A DNA stretch of 64,000 nt from Melieria omissa (taxonomy: Eukaryota; Arthropoda; Insecta; Diptera; Ulidiidae). The first letter of the stretch is position 1. The number at the start of each line of letters is the position of its first letter. The notes under the pieces were generated by a model. That model saw only the letters and a list, made by a program, of their open reading frames with translations. It was not told the DNA's origin and did no database searches. The DNA lies in NCBI GenBank assembly GCA_963971225.1, contig OZ020270.1, forward strand, positions 1,116,001 to 1,180,000, written 5' to 3'. Position numbers and translations under genes: made by a program. Below are positions 1 through 10,557 of the stretch, in pieces.

Positions 1-905
1 TTCTTCCGCCTGCTTCTGCCGCAAAAATTGACCCATAGTGCTGCAGGAGTGACCTCGCCTTCTGTTTCTGCTTGGCCGTCAACTCGCTGCTCCACTGGTT
101 CTCCTGCGGTATGGCGTCCATGTTAAAACCGCTCTTCTTATTACCTCCAGGTGGGCTACTCTCACAATTGACCACTGCTACAGCTTCCTTACACTCGCCG
201 ATTACCTCATCTTTCCTGACATATCTGGGTGCATTCAGGGGGTTCAGTATTCTGACTGGTATTCTGCCATTTTTAGGTTCCACTAATGTATGTCCGATGA
301 TGATGTTGTCGTGTCCTTGTTTCGGTGCTTCTACTACCCACAGCCGACTCGTCCCATCGTCCTCGTCCACCTTTGCCAACACAATCGCCTCAGAATTCGC
401 TGGTATCCTCCTGTGTTGACACGATACAACCTTCCGTACCGCCACGCTTCGCTCATAGCCGGTGCGCAGCGGGAATTCAACGTTGGCATATCTCAGCACA
501 TTTTCCTTCAGGTCCAGCGTAAAACCGTGCCTAATCATGAAATCCACGCCGATAATCACGTCGTCCGTTATATCCGCGACGATGAACTCATGTTCCAGGC
601 TGCTGGTGCCGATAGCAATCGTTTTTGTAACGTTTCCTCTCACCGGCGCGCGCTCGCCAGTCGCAGTCCGCAGCTGTATGCCATGCAGCGGTTCCCAGTT
701 CTTCAGCAGCTTCCTTTTTATGATCGAATATGACGCTCCAGTATCCAGTGTCAACACGAACAACTTTCCATCTATCCTTCCTTCAATTGTCAAGCTGCTG
801 GGCTGTCGTTTCAGCTGTGAGACAAGGATGGTGGGGCGGCAGATTGTGGGGATCAGCTCACGCCCCTTTGGGCTGACCCGTTTTAGTTTAACAGCTCCTC
901 GTCCT
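1..905 (-). CDS. pol: Pol: protease and linker to reverse transcriptase (partial, -1 frame)
   Basis: Pol lies in the -1 frame relative to gag, overlapping its last codons, and has no ATG of its own, as expected for frameshift expression. The aspartic protease motif DTGAS is at 731-745 and the flap-like GVDFMIRHGFTLDL follows around 500-545. The frame stays open to the left edge, where the linker before RT (KQKQKARSLLQHYGS) can be read. The homologous protease in copy B carries DTV in place of DTG, so copy A preserves the functional state. Confidence 0.85.
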
Positions 906-2331
906 CAGCCCTGCGCTTGTTGGCTGAGCCTCGATTGTCAGTATTCCTCGCTTCAGGCGATTGCGATCGAGAACGGGAACGCCTCTCCCGTTGGCGGCAG
1001 TCTCGTGATATGTGGCCCTGCTTACCACGTATCCAGCAAACAACTTTAGAGGAGACCACCCGTGGCCTGTCCGGTATCTCCGAGCTTATGGCCTGGATCG
1101 GAATGTCGTTGTCCGCCTGAATCTGGCGTATCCTTGCAGGTGCATACCGAGTGCTCCCAATCCATGCCGCTTCATATGTCATCGCGCTGGTCACCGTTTC
1201 CTTAAATGTTGGCTTGCCCATCATCAACGCACTGCGACGTGTTTCTGGATCATGAAGACCTTCAACAAACGACTCAATCTTCATCCTGTCGAGATCATCA
1301 GCACCAAATTTTGGGTAGCACAACTGTACGAGCCGCTCAATGTCTGCTGCATATGTCTGCAGCGCCTCGTTGGCTCTTTGCTTGCGGTTCTTCAGCTCAC
1401 AGTAGTATAGCGCATGGTTGTGCTCGTTGCTATACTTCGCTGCTAATGCCCTCATGATGGCACCGTAATCACTTCTTAAACATTCTGGAACTGATTTGAT
1501 TACCTCAGCCGCAGGACCTTTCAGCGCCAATGCCAACCTCCGACCTTTCCTGATATCTGTCCACTGATTTTCCAAAGCAGCCAAGTCGAATTGCAATTTA
1601 AATGTGTCGAACGGCGCAGCACCATCATAAGTAGGCACTTCCGTTCTGGCAGCAAAACCGTCCTGAACCGGTGGCAAACATTCTCGTGGCTGTACCTCTC
1701 GAAACCGTTCGTCTATCTTTCTGTGCATCGAATCTTCCAGACTGTCAACTCGTTTGTTCAAGGACTCATCCAGGTTGTCAACTCGTCTATTCAGGGATTC
1801 ACCCATTTCGTCAACTCGTTTGTCCCAATCGTCTATTCGCGTCTCGAGATGCTCAACTTTCACATTCAGGCTATTGGAAATTTCCTCCACCTTCTGCTCT
1901 ATGCGCGCAGAATTTTCAGCCATTTCTCGATTTGCTGTCTCGACTTTTGCCGAAATTTCGAGATTCGTAGTTTCCAGCTACGCTGCCATCTCTTGATTCG
2001 CAGTTTCCATTTTCGCTGCCATTTCACGGTTGGAAGTCTCGAACATGCCTTTAAGTGCAACCATTAGCTGGCTCATGTCCATTGCTTGTGGCGGCGCAGC
2101 CGCTGCAGTCGTACTTTGCATCGACGCCGCACCTGCAGGCGATTCCTCCATTTTGGCCGACGCCTCTTGTTCTTGCGCTCCGAACTCGTGCACAGTCCAA
2201 TCGACGCCCCGTTCCTCACATGCTTCTCGCAAGCGCAACTGCAACTCCACCTTTCCGCCAGCAGTCGGCAAATTCCAGGCAGCCAGCTCCTTCTTCAGCT
2301 GTTCCACCTTCAGCAGCTCGAATTTCACCAT
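883..2331 (-). pseudogene. gag: Gag polyprotein, SAP domain + coiled coil + zinc knuckle (one nonsense codon)
   Basis: Gag starts at 2331 and ends at 883, about 483 codons. Residues ~1-40 look like a SAP motif (LKVEQLKKELAAWNLPT, then GGKVELQLRL), a DNA-binding fold unusual in Gag. Next come a low-complexity Ala/Met/Gln stretch and a long coiled coil built of 14-residue repeats (SLNKRVDxLxx). The capsid-like middle region contains TYDGAAPFDTFKLQF and LALALKGPAAEV. A CCHC-type zinc knuckle (CWIRGKQGHISRDC) and an Arg/Ser tail end the protein. A TAG at 1978-1980 interrupts the coiled coil; otherwise the frame is open. The first knuckle position keeps C-x2-[G in C's place]-x4-H-x4-C: the second Cys reads Gly (CWIRGKQGH), whereas copy B has CWVCGKQGH. 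Confidence 0.9.
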
Positions 2332-2401
2332 GTCCGTGCTTTTATAATTTTATTTCTTTAGTTTTTTTTTTTTTTTTTTTTTTTATCTTCAATTTTCCAC
2401 A

Positions 2402-2419
2402 ATCCCACTTCTGACACCA
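2402..2419 (-). promoter_or_regulatory. Primer binding site, tRNA-Leu type
   Basis: Two bases inside the LTR the minus strand reads TGGTGTCAGAAGTGGGAT. This would pair with the 3' end of a tRNA of the leucine type (from memory of insect tRNA-Leu 3' ends). The plus-strand copy B has TGGTGTCAGAACTGGGAT at the same place. Confidence 0.8.
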
Positions 2420-2421
2420 AA

Positions 2422-2846
2422 TGTTACGAATACTAAGTCTAGTGGGCTGTCACGTATCTCTGGATTGTGTGATTTGAAAATAAAACACAGTCAGTTTCTT
2501 AAACGCAGACAATAAAATACACCAACAGTCACTTTATTATTCACAGTTTACACCTTACTGTTCGTACACTTAAGTATTTGCTTAATTATTCCGTGTGGCA
2601 ACTTCACTTGTCAAAACCAGACTGCCTCGTTGCCCGCATCCGGCCGCCTTTTATACTCTGTCCGGCCATCGCGCAGATCGTTCCCGCACATTCCGGAGTG
2701 GACTAAATGCTTCCCTGCTGATCGCGACCATTGTTGCCAGATTGGACTAAAAGTTATTATCGCGGCCGTCGTTGCCAGATTGGGTTATGGCACGGCACGT
2801 AGCGGCAGGGTTGCTTTGCACCGCGACAGACTGTCTCATCGTTACA
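2422..2846 (-). repeat. 5' LTR of Ty3 copy A
   Basis: The 425-bp LTR reads TGTAACGATGAG... to ...TATTCGTAACA on the minus strand. It has the short inverted ends TGTAAC/GTTACA, and it sits directly upstream of the PBS and gag. The matching LTR of copy B is at 55,925-56,380. The host base stretch just outside (minus strand) ends in AATAT, as it does in copy B. Confidence 0.9.
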
Positions 2847-3984
2847 ATATTATATTTATGTGTTAGTGTATGGGGAATGTGTTAATTTGTAATAAAACTG
2901 ATTGGGCTTATCTTTAGGGGGGCCGAGTGCCCGAGTATGGGGATCTTCTTTGTAGCTGGGCGTCCGCTCCTGTGTTGTACTATGCTGTTGTTGCTGCCCT
3001 TTTCGTCCACTCTGTGTTCTGCTGTGTTACTGCACTGCAGTAGGTCTCTTGTTTTTTCGTTTTCGTTTTTAAATTTTGTAATTTGTGCACTTGTACACTT
3101 TTTGTTTGGTTTACTTGTTAATCGTTGTGTCACTGTTTGTAATTGTTGATCTATTTTCACTGCTTTGTAAATTGCTTGTTTGTTTTTATGAAACTATGTG
3201 TTTGATTTTTTTTGCTGATTGTCTTTTCACTATTATTTTGTGTTCATTTTACACGGTTTGTATTTTTTGTAATTGAAGTTTGTTATTTATTTTTGTTAAT
3301 GTTTGTATTTCCGCGGCGCGAGTTCGCGGTTAGCTCGAAGGACCATGTAATATCTGATCGCGGCGGAGCGGTTGTAATTAGTACACGGGGTGTTCGGGTC
3401 TATTTGGGGTGTTTATTTCTCGACTTGTAAATGACGAATGAGAACAAGAAGTACAATAAACATTAAACGAGAACAACGGCCTAAGCCGGGGAGCATAAAT
3501 AGGGGGAACATCAGTACAAGAGGATAAGGAAAGGAAGGGATTAGTGGTGGGATCGACAGATCACTGAACAACCACAGCACTAATTTAGCCATGTGGTATC
3601 ACGCAAAACATTCAATGCCACAATACCATAAAAGCAAAAAAGTTTTTATTGGCTATTTGGCGAAATTCAAACTTCTAAAATAATATAAAATAAAGAAATC
3701 TAGATCTTTAAATGCTTTGGACCAAGAGTCGAGTTAGAAAAATTTAAAAATATATTCATAAATAACAAAAGCGTACATTTTTACATTTCATTGTAAAGAG
3801 AATTTCACAGGCAACATATGGCAACAAACTTATCATACCTTTATACTGGATTTTTTGGAGGAAAAAATCCGTTTTTGAAAAATTTGTATAAAAAAAATAG
3901 CCAAAGGGTTTCTCCCGGAATGTTCGAGTTTTTTTTTAAATGCAGTTTAAAGATGGCGGCTTAATGCCTCTTACTGAAACTTTT
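2847..3984. other. Unassigned, T-rich intergenic stretch
   Basis: No coding region could be recognised. The first 600 bases are T-rich on the plus strand and the rest is AT-rich. A GC-richer patch near 3310-3490 resembles LTR-type sequence, but no ends could be found. Short ORFs here look like chance. Confidence 0.5.
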
Positions 3985-4500
3985 AAAACATCATATCTCT
4001 TGACTCAAATGTCGCAAATGGCGTTTGCAAACAGTATTATTGTAAAGGACCCATTTTTCATCCCCTGTAACAATACGGTTCAAAAAACTCTAATTTTCAC
4101 ATTCACTCTCTGCTGTATTCACACTCTTTACGACGGAAAGTTTAAGCGGAACCCATTTTCCAAGCTTTGGAACCGTGCCCAATTGAACCAGGTGCCTGTA
4201 AACTGCTCCATGTGATGAATTTAACCTTCCAACCATCATATCGACTGCCAAACTTGGCTCTGCTTCCACGAGTTCCAGCAAGGTGTCGGAGTTAAGGACC
4301 TCAGGACGACCAGAGCGTGGGACATCCTCAACGTCACTACTTCGGAATTTGGAAAACCACTTTGCGCAGTCTTTAGACCCACGGCATTCTCCCAATGAGC
4401 TGCGTTTGCAGCAGTTGTTGCATTTTTTCCACTTTTATAAAAAAATATGCCTCTCATACTCGTTCGTAGATTCAATTTTATTTTTAACAATGCGTGCTTC
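3985..4500 (-). pseudogene. mariner transposase remnant (frameshifted, internally deleted)
   Basis: On the minus strand, the N-terminal helix-turn-helix part is split over two frames: YKSGKNATTAANAAHW (4236-4490 frame) and CAKWFSKFRSSDVEDVPRSGRP through QLGTVPKLGKWVP (4090-4395 frame). A stop and a short deletion follow, then FLNRIVTGDEKWVLYNNT at ~4020-4085, which contains the first catalytic Asp (TGDEKW at 4051-4068). The second and third catalytic residues are absent. Family assignment rests on the SGRP linker, the LGKWVP motif and the TGDEKW motif, all typical of mariner. A whole protein would be ~345 residues; less than half survives. Confidence 0.85.
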
Positions 4501-4660
4501 TATCCGAGTTTAAAATCACTTGTTGAATGCACAATACATCAGAGAAAATTAAAAAAAATCCGTTATCTCCCACGAGTAATTTTTTGTATGCAAAAATCGC
4601 CTATTTTGAAACTATTGAAAAAAAACGCGCACGAAGTTATGGACTGACTTGATAAATTGC

Positions 4661-4837
4661 ACTTGTCAGAAGTTTGACTTCAGAGTTGACTTCGGACACG
4701 CAGATATCTTCCAAAACTAAGTTAAGTATGATCATTCTCCTCAAGCGATCAGCAACTGCTGCTGCGAGATTGCACACTCTTTCTCTTCTATTAACTGCTA
4801 CCATGCGGAATTTGAATGCAGTTTCCACTAAGTATAC
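4661..4837 (+). repeat. Direct duplication, left copy
   Basis: This sequence (starting ACTTGTCAGAAG, ending CCACTAAGTATAC) recurs at 5626-5790 with few differences (for example GCAACTGCTGC against GCAACTTCTGC, and a short extra segment here). The two copies are in direct orientation and are separated by the MITE at 4841-5620. Confidence 0.9.
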
Positions 4838-4840
4838 TAA

Positions 4841-5620
4841 GGGCCGTTTTCTCATCTTCCCGTTAAAGTGACCTGTAGCTAAAGTGAACTTTAGCTAAAG
4901 GTCACTTTAAAGTGCCCGGTAAATATTTTCGTTTTCTCATCTTCCTGATAAATATAAATTTAACAAGTCTGATTTTTTGGCAACACTGGTCTACGATGGG
5001 CAGCACTTGGCGGCGCAATCAGCTGTTTGTGAAAAATTATAACTATTTTTGAAGGAAAAAATAAAAATTTTGCCTGGCAAACTCTTGTTGATGCTTTTAC
5101 TGCCAAATGGGGCGTGTCCCGATGTTGAAAATCGTTGAGGGACAAGTTTGACAGCTTGAAGCGTAAGTCCAAGCTGGAACTTGCAGCGCAGAAGAGCGAG
5201 ACGTATCGCACAGGTGGCGGCCCATCAGCGATTGGACATGTCAGCAGTGCAAAGCAGTGAAATAGTCAAATTGGCTGTTATATGTTATATTTGCCGCATT
5301 TTGCGACTCCGTACCTTCAAAAGCGTCTTCCAGTGCATGAATTTAAGAAACACGCCTATTTTCCATACCGAAAGATCTCAAATTCAAATTTCATTTCAAA
5401 TTGGAATTTCATTATCAGCTGTTTTTTGTTTGTAAACAAACATATGCATGAACTTGGCACCACTTCCACCTAAAGTTCACTTTAAAGTTTAACAGGCACT
5501 CAATCCTCCCGGTAAATTTTATCGGGAGGATAGCTTAACGGGCAGATGAGAAAACGAAAATGCGTTTATCGGCCCGTTAAAGTGAACTTTAAAGTTAACG
5601 GGAAGATGAGAAAACGGCCC
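4841..5620. mobile_element. PIF/Harbinger-type MITE with TAA target duplication
   Basis: The element is 780 bp. Its ends are perfect inverted repeats beginning GGGCCGTTTTCTCATCTTCC, flanked by TAA on both sides (4838-4840, 5621-5623). The 3-bp TWA duplication and GGGCC ends are typical of PIF/Harbinger. Inside both ends are further inverted motifs (CTTTAAAGT, CCCGGTAAA/TTTATCGGG), giving extended subterminal complementarity. No transposase ORF is present, so it is non-autonomous. Confidence 0.9.
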
Positions 5621-5625
5621 TAAGT

Positions 5626-5790
5626 ACTTGTCAGAAGTGTGACTTCGGACACGCAGATATCTTCCAAAACTAAGTTAAGTATGATCATTCTCCTCAAGCG
5701 ATCAGCAACTTCTGCTGCGAGATTGCACACTCTTTCTCTTCTATTAACTGCTACCATGCGGAATTTGAATGCAGTTTCCACTAAGTATAC
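5626..5790 (+). repeat. Direct duplication, right copy
   Basis: This is the second copy of 4661-4837. Without the MITE and one TAA, the two units would form a tandem duplication with the MITE target site at the junction (AGTATACTAAGTACTTG). Confidence 0.9.
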
Positions 5791-6071
5791 CAAATACACA
5801 AAATACAAAGTCGCACTCTAAATGTGCTTCATGTTCAGCCTTTAGTAATGTTGTTGTACTTCCGCTATGATTCCCACAATTACAAATCGACTGCCCTTTC
5901 TTCGAAAACCAGGGAATATTATAACCAGTAACCTTTAGTTACTGATAAACGTTTATATCATTTTACGCCGCCTTTTGAATATGAATACAATCTTTGAGTC
6001 AAATTACTTGATTTTTAATTTGAGACACATTAATTACATTTACATATGTATTGAAAATAATTGTATCTTTA

Positions 6072-7239
6072 GGGTTTTCCAACAAGAGGTGTTATTTTGA
6101 ATCACCCGGTATTTCGGTCACTTTTGAAGCTCTTATTCTTTGACATTTGACAAGTAGAAACTACGCCATTACTAAAAATGGAACGATACACGCTTTAAGA
6201 ACGCATTGAAATTAATAAAATACAAAAAAGGTGAAAATCTTGCAGTCACAGTTCGCAAAACTAAAGCATTTTTGGGTCGTCGTGAAGCACCTTGTCGGAC
6301 CGCAATACAGAAATTGGTGAAAAAATTCGAGCTGTTGGGACAAGTTAGTGATGTGAAGAATAAAACCCGTGCACGTCGCTCAAGAACAACTGAGAATATT
6401 GCTGCTGTAGCCCAAAGTGTTGAAGAAAACCCAGGTTTGTCGATTCCTCGTCGTTCTTTGGAATTGGGCATTCCAAAAACGTCATTACACCGTATTTTGC
6501 ATAAAGACTTGGGTCTTAAGGCTTATTAAGTTCAGTTAACACAAGAACTCAAGCCGACCGGTCATCAACAACGTCGTGTCTTTGCTGATTGGGTCCTTGA
6601 AATGCATGAAAATGATCCTGAATTCCATCGAAAAATCATCTTGACTGATGAGGCCCATTTCCACCTCGGTGGCTACGTCAACAAGCATAATTGTCGCATC
6701 TGGGGCTCGGAAAACCCAGAGTTATTGTTGAGAAGCCTCTCCATCCTCAACGTGTGACTGTTTGGTGCGGTTTATGGTCCGGCGGGGTCATTGGACCTTA
6801 CTTTTTCGAAAATGAGGTTGGATCAACAGTAACGGTTTCCGGTTTTTTTCGGTAAAAGTTTCCGGACCGTGTTATCTCTGGAAGAGGTGATCACAATTGG
6901 CCACCGAGATCTTGTGATTTAACACCTTGCGACTTCTTCGTTTGGGGCCACGTGAAAGATAAGGTGTACGCCAACAGCCCAGCGTCGATTCAAGACCTCA
7001 AAGATAGAATTCGTGAGGCTATCGAGGACATAGGGCAGCCACTTTGCGATTTGGTTATGGAAAATTTCATGAAAAGGATATGGTCCTGTAAGCGTGGTCG
7101 TGGTGGCCATTTGGCTGATGTTGTTTTTTATTATTAACGGCATACCTTCCTCTTTATTATGAAATAAACATCCGATCATTTATCTCAAAAAATGGCATTT
7201 TTCTTTGAACATTAAAATAACACCTCTTGTTGGAAGAGG
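6072..7239 (+). mobile_element. Tc1/mariner-superfamily (IS630-type) transposon, dead copy
   Basis: About 1.17 kb bounded by inverted ends sharing CCAACAAGAGGTGTTATT and flanked by TA on each side (6070-6071, 7240-7241). The terminal few bases differ (GGGTTTT versus CCTCTT). It encodes one degraded transposase. Its right end lies immediately before the ACTAGCTGGGCCC start of the next dispersed repeat. Confidence 0.88.
6178..7137 (+). pseudogene. Tc1/mariner-superfamily transposase, degraded
   Basis: The likely start is the ATG at 6178 (MERYTL), followed at once by a stop and a frameshift. The longest open part (6206-6529) reads REAPCRTAIQKLVKKFE and SIPRRSLELGIPKTSLHRIL, a double helix-turn-helix DNA-binding region. 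The first catalytic Asp is in ILTDEAHFHLGG (~6638-6673). The third is in CDLTPCDFFVWGHVKDKVY (~6910-6970). The block with the second catalytic Asp is missing because of a deletion around 6835-6880. The C-terminus ends in DVVFYY. The gene is inactive through a stop, frameshifts and a deletion. Confidence 0.85.
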
Positions 7240-7248
7240 TATGTATAT

Positions 7249-9165
7249 CTATAACTAGCTGGGCCCTGCGGCTTTGCACGCAAGCTCTCCTGTTTCCCCA
7301 GATACGAATTCTTAACCCAATGTTGAGCCCATCAGATTTTGATTAAAAAAAAACCTGTCTAACTATCTTTGATTTCGCCATTTCACATTTACTCCAAACA
7401 AATTCTTAACCCTTGGCTTACCATTAGATTTCGAGTTGCAAAAAAAAATTAAAGGAGTCTTTCCGTAAATAAACCTTAACCCATTGTTGGGCCAGTTAAA
7501 TTTTGATTTTGTTTTGTTGAGTTTTGATCTAGAATATTTCCAGGCAGTTCGAAATCAATATGTCTATTAAATCACGTTTCTTCAAAGAACACCTTAACAC
7601 ATGCTTTTCCCCTTTACACCCCGAATTTCAAAAAAATCCCGTTTTAGCGGAGGTTCAGTTCTCAAAATGTACCTATTGCTTAAACTTAATAAACAACCTA
7701 TGTATAAACAAATGGAGGCGGTACCACACCCTTCGTCTAATGCTCATAACTTTCTTCTAGTCGAATTGTGCTACTAAGTGGAAAGTTCGTACAAAATTTC
7801 ATTGATGTGCGACTTATATTCTGTTGAAATGTTGAGTCATCAAAAATGTGCCACACCCCTTGCCAAACGCCCATCAAATCTCATCAGTAGAATGACACAT
7901 CTATGAGACGACGGTACACCAACTTTCGATGCTGTGCATCTAATGATTCCGAGGAGATTCCATATTAAAGAATTGAGTTGTATGTGCCACGCCTCTTGTC
8001 CAGAACCCACCTTTTTCCCCCCTGCCAAAAGACACGACTTAATCGTAAATTTGTACCGAGTGTCATTGATGTGAATGTTATAGTTCCACCGGTTTAAAAA
8101 GTGCTACGCCCCTTGTCCAACGCCCATTACATTTTAATGGTGGAAAGACACGTTTAGCGAGCGACTTATAATTCCGAAGATATTCCATTGTGAAGAATTG
8201 TGTTGTATGGGCGGTGCCACACCCCCTTGTTCAAAATCCACATTATTACCCCTGCCGAAGGACACGACCAAATCGTTAGTTAGTACCAAGTGTATCATTA
8301 ATATTATAGTTCTAAAGTTACACCGCAATTTAAAAAGTGCCACGCCCCTTGTCCAACGCCCATTAAATTTTACCGGTCGAACAACATGTTTACGCCATGA
8401 CTCTGTACCAAATTTCAATTTTATACGACTTATAATTCCGAAGATATTCCGTATTAAAAAGTTGGATTGTATGGGCGGTGCCACGCCCCTTGTCAAAAAC
8501 CCACCCTATTCTCCCTGTCGAAGGACACGACCAAATCGTTAGTTTGTACCGAGTTTCACTGATGTGAACACTATAGTTCGAAAGTTACACCGGAATTTAA
8601 AAAGTGCCACGCCCTTTTTCCAACGCTTATTAAATTTTACCGGTCGAACAACATGTTTACGCCATGACACTATACCAAATTTCAATGCTATACGACTTAT
8701 GATTCCGAAGATATTCCGTATTAAAAAGTTGGCTTGTATGGGCGGTGCCACGCCCCCTTGTCAAAAACCCACCTTATTCTCCCTGTCGAAGGACACGACC
8801 AAATCGTTAGTTTGTACCGAGTTTCACTGATGTGAACGCTATAGTTCGAAAGTTACACCGGAATTTAAAAAGTGCCACGCCCCTTGTCCAACGCCCATTA
8901 AATTTTACCGGTCGAACAACATGTTTACGCCATGACACTGTACCAAATTTCAATGCTATACGACTTATAATTCTGAAGATATTCAATATTAAAGAATTGA
9001 GTTGTATGGGCGGTGCCACGCCCCCTTGAATAATGCCACGCCCCCTATGCTAAGAACCTTCCACACGGTGCCCGTAAACACACACGTAATATTTTATTAA
9101 AATAGGTCTGGTGGTTTGGGAGTCTATAGAAGACATACGAAATTTATTTGATTTTTATATATAAG
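7249..9165 (+). repeat. Dispersed repeat with internal ~265-bp tandem array (copy 1)
   Basis: It starts ACTAGCTGGGCCCTGCGGC and runs to a TATATAAGAT-type end. The right part is a tandem series. The word GCGGTG recurs at 8211, 8475, 8742 and 9010, with spacings of 264, 267 and 268. Each unit contains GCCACGCCCCTTGTC, ACGACCAAATCGTTAG, GTACCGAGTTTCACTGATG and CGACTTATAATTCCGAAG. ORFs here are repeat-derived and not genes. A second copy lies at 59,765-62,320 and an inverted fragment at 52,430-53,180. I cannot class it; similar ends occur on many insect non-autonomous repeats. Confidence 0.85.
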
Positions 9166-9174
9166 ATAATAATA

Positions 9175-9400
9175 ATTGATTGGCACGACAGCCCGCTTAC
9201 GCGAGACTAAGGCCTAGCTTCCCGCAACCACCCGTGTTGTGCGTGTGAATTTTGTACGCCGGTGGAAGGGACCTACAGTTTTATGCCGGTTCCGAACGGC
9301 AGGTTGGGAGCTTTTTCATAGGCAATTTTTACTCTCAGAGGTTTGCCATTTCCAGCTGAGAGGACAGCCACCGAAAGAGAAAACGAGTTTCCCGTTATTT
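9175..9400 (+). repeat. Degenerate dispersed repeat (GGAAGGGACCTACAG type)
   Basis: It contains CTTCCCGCAACCACCCGTG, GGAAGGGACCTACAG, TTCCGAACGGCAG and GAGGTTTGCCATT. I recall this series from fly interspersed repeats, but cannot name the family without a library search. No ORF belongs to it. Confidence 0.5.
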
Positions 9401-9424
9401 TATTTGATGTATATGTATATCTAT

Positions 9425-10320
9425 ACTATTATATAAAAACAAGTGTGACGTTTTTTGAGCCACAATCAGGCAAAAACGACTGAACCGATTTAGATGAAAT
9501 AAGCATAAAACATTTTTTTATCTGGGGGAATGGTACATAGGCAATATGAGAATGACCACGCCCCTTCTTACGCCCACTATGGTAACAAAACTCATCTATG
9601 GAATGCTTTTTTAAGGCAATATAGGTATCAAACGATTCAGCGTGTCATTGTGGCAAACATAGGCTATAACATAATCGGCCACGCCCACTTTCCGCGCCTA
9701 CTAAACTAACAAAACGAAGCTACGGTACATGTCGGTGAATCAGTATTAATATCAAATGATTCCGTGTTTCATGGATGTTAACATAGGATATATAATATTG
9801 ACCACGCCCACGTGATATGCCTTTTTGCCACGCCCACTATAATAACAAATCAGCCATGATATATTTGTCATAGCAATATGGGTATCAAAGGATTCAGCGT
9901 ATCATTGCGGCAAACATGGGCTATAATATAATCGGCCACACCCACTTTCCGCGCCCACTAAATTAACAAAACAAAGCTACGGTACTTGTCTGAGAATTAA
10001 TGTTGATGTAAAATGATTCTATGTTTCATAGCGGTAAATATAAGCTGACCACGCCCACATTTTACGCCTTCCTGCAATGCCGATTGTGATGACAGAAATT
10101 AACTGTGGTATTTTTGTGCAATATTTTTGTTTGTTGGTCCCACGAAACTAAAACTCAAAAACTAGACAGCCGATTAGTTGAATTTTTCACGGATTGTTCG
10201 TCTTCAGTAAGTCTCGGTAAACCACATAGTGCGAATACGACCCGATAGGTAGGCGTGGCACCTCCTATACAACTTAAATTTTCAATATGGAATATTTATG
10301 TAAATTAACAAGCCTAACCA
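9425..10320 (+). repeat. Dispersed repeat with ~243-bp period
   Basis: It begins CTATACTATTATATAAAAAC, followed by GACTGAACCGATTTAGATG. Two diverged units are clear: GTATCAAACGATTCAGCG near 9628 and GTATCAAAGGATTCAGCG near 9871. Each is followed by GGCCACGCCCACTTTCCGCG (or its CACACCC variant). The last ~80 bases (GGCGTGGCACCTCC...) resemble an inverted end of the ~265-bp unit family. Confidence 0.75.
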
Positions 10321-10329
10321 AAAAGGTTA

Positions 10330-10557
10330 GGGTTTTAATTAGGTGCTATGCACTAACTTTATTTAAAAAAATGCGGGTTTAATTAGGTGCTATCAAAGAA
10401 TATGAAGTGTATAGAAGGCGCATCTGAGCTCAAAAATTCAAATTTTTGTTTGCGAGCTTCATAGAGCGGGGGGAAGCCACAAAAGGGAAAGAGTGGTGCC
10501 AGCAGGAGAGCAAGCGCTTCAGTTTACGCTCATTGACTGTACGAACTGAAGCACGCG
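10330..10557 (-). repeat. LTR-like fragment interrupted by the errantivirus
   Basis: AATTAGGTGCTATGCACTAAC and AATTAGGTGCTATCAAAG at its left, followed by AGAAGGCGCATCTGAG, match LTR-like pieces at 41,742 onward and 51,876 onward. The errantivirus inserted at its CGCG, and the sequence probably resumes at 18,478. The exact ends are unclear. Confidence 0.55.

Larger units (their letters stand above)
1..2846 (-). mobile_element. Ty3/gypsy retrotransposon with SAP-domain Gag, copy A (5' part)
   Basis: The element reads right to left. It has a 5' LTR (2422-2846), a tRNA-type primer binding site, a gag gene, then protease and the start of pol running off the left edge. A second copy of the same family lies on the plus strand from 55,925 to the window end and shares LTR ends, PBS, gag and pol. 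Copy A is better preserved: gag has one nonsense codon and the visible pol part is open. Its 3' half is outside the window, so LTR-LTR age cannot be read. Confidence 0.93.

Noticed and set aside
2030..2414. Plus-strand ORFs opposite Ty3 copy A gag, mirrored at 56,433-56,759 on the minus strand
   Set aside because: They are antisense shadows of the SAP-Gag coding region in both copies.
8134..9029. A series of 65-120-codon ORFs on both strands with similar peptides (for example RNLKSATPLVQRP)
   Set aside because: They recur because the DNA is a ~265-bp tandem repeat. Similar peptides appear on both strands and frames are not maintained between units, so they are shadows of the repeat.
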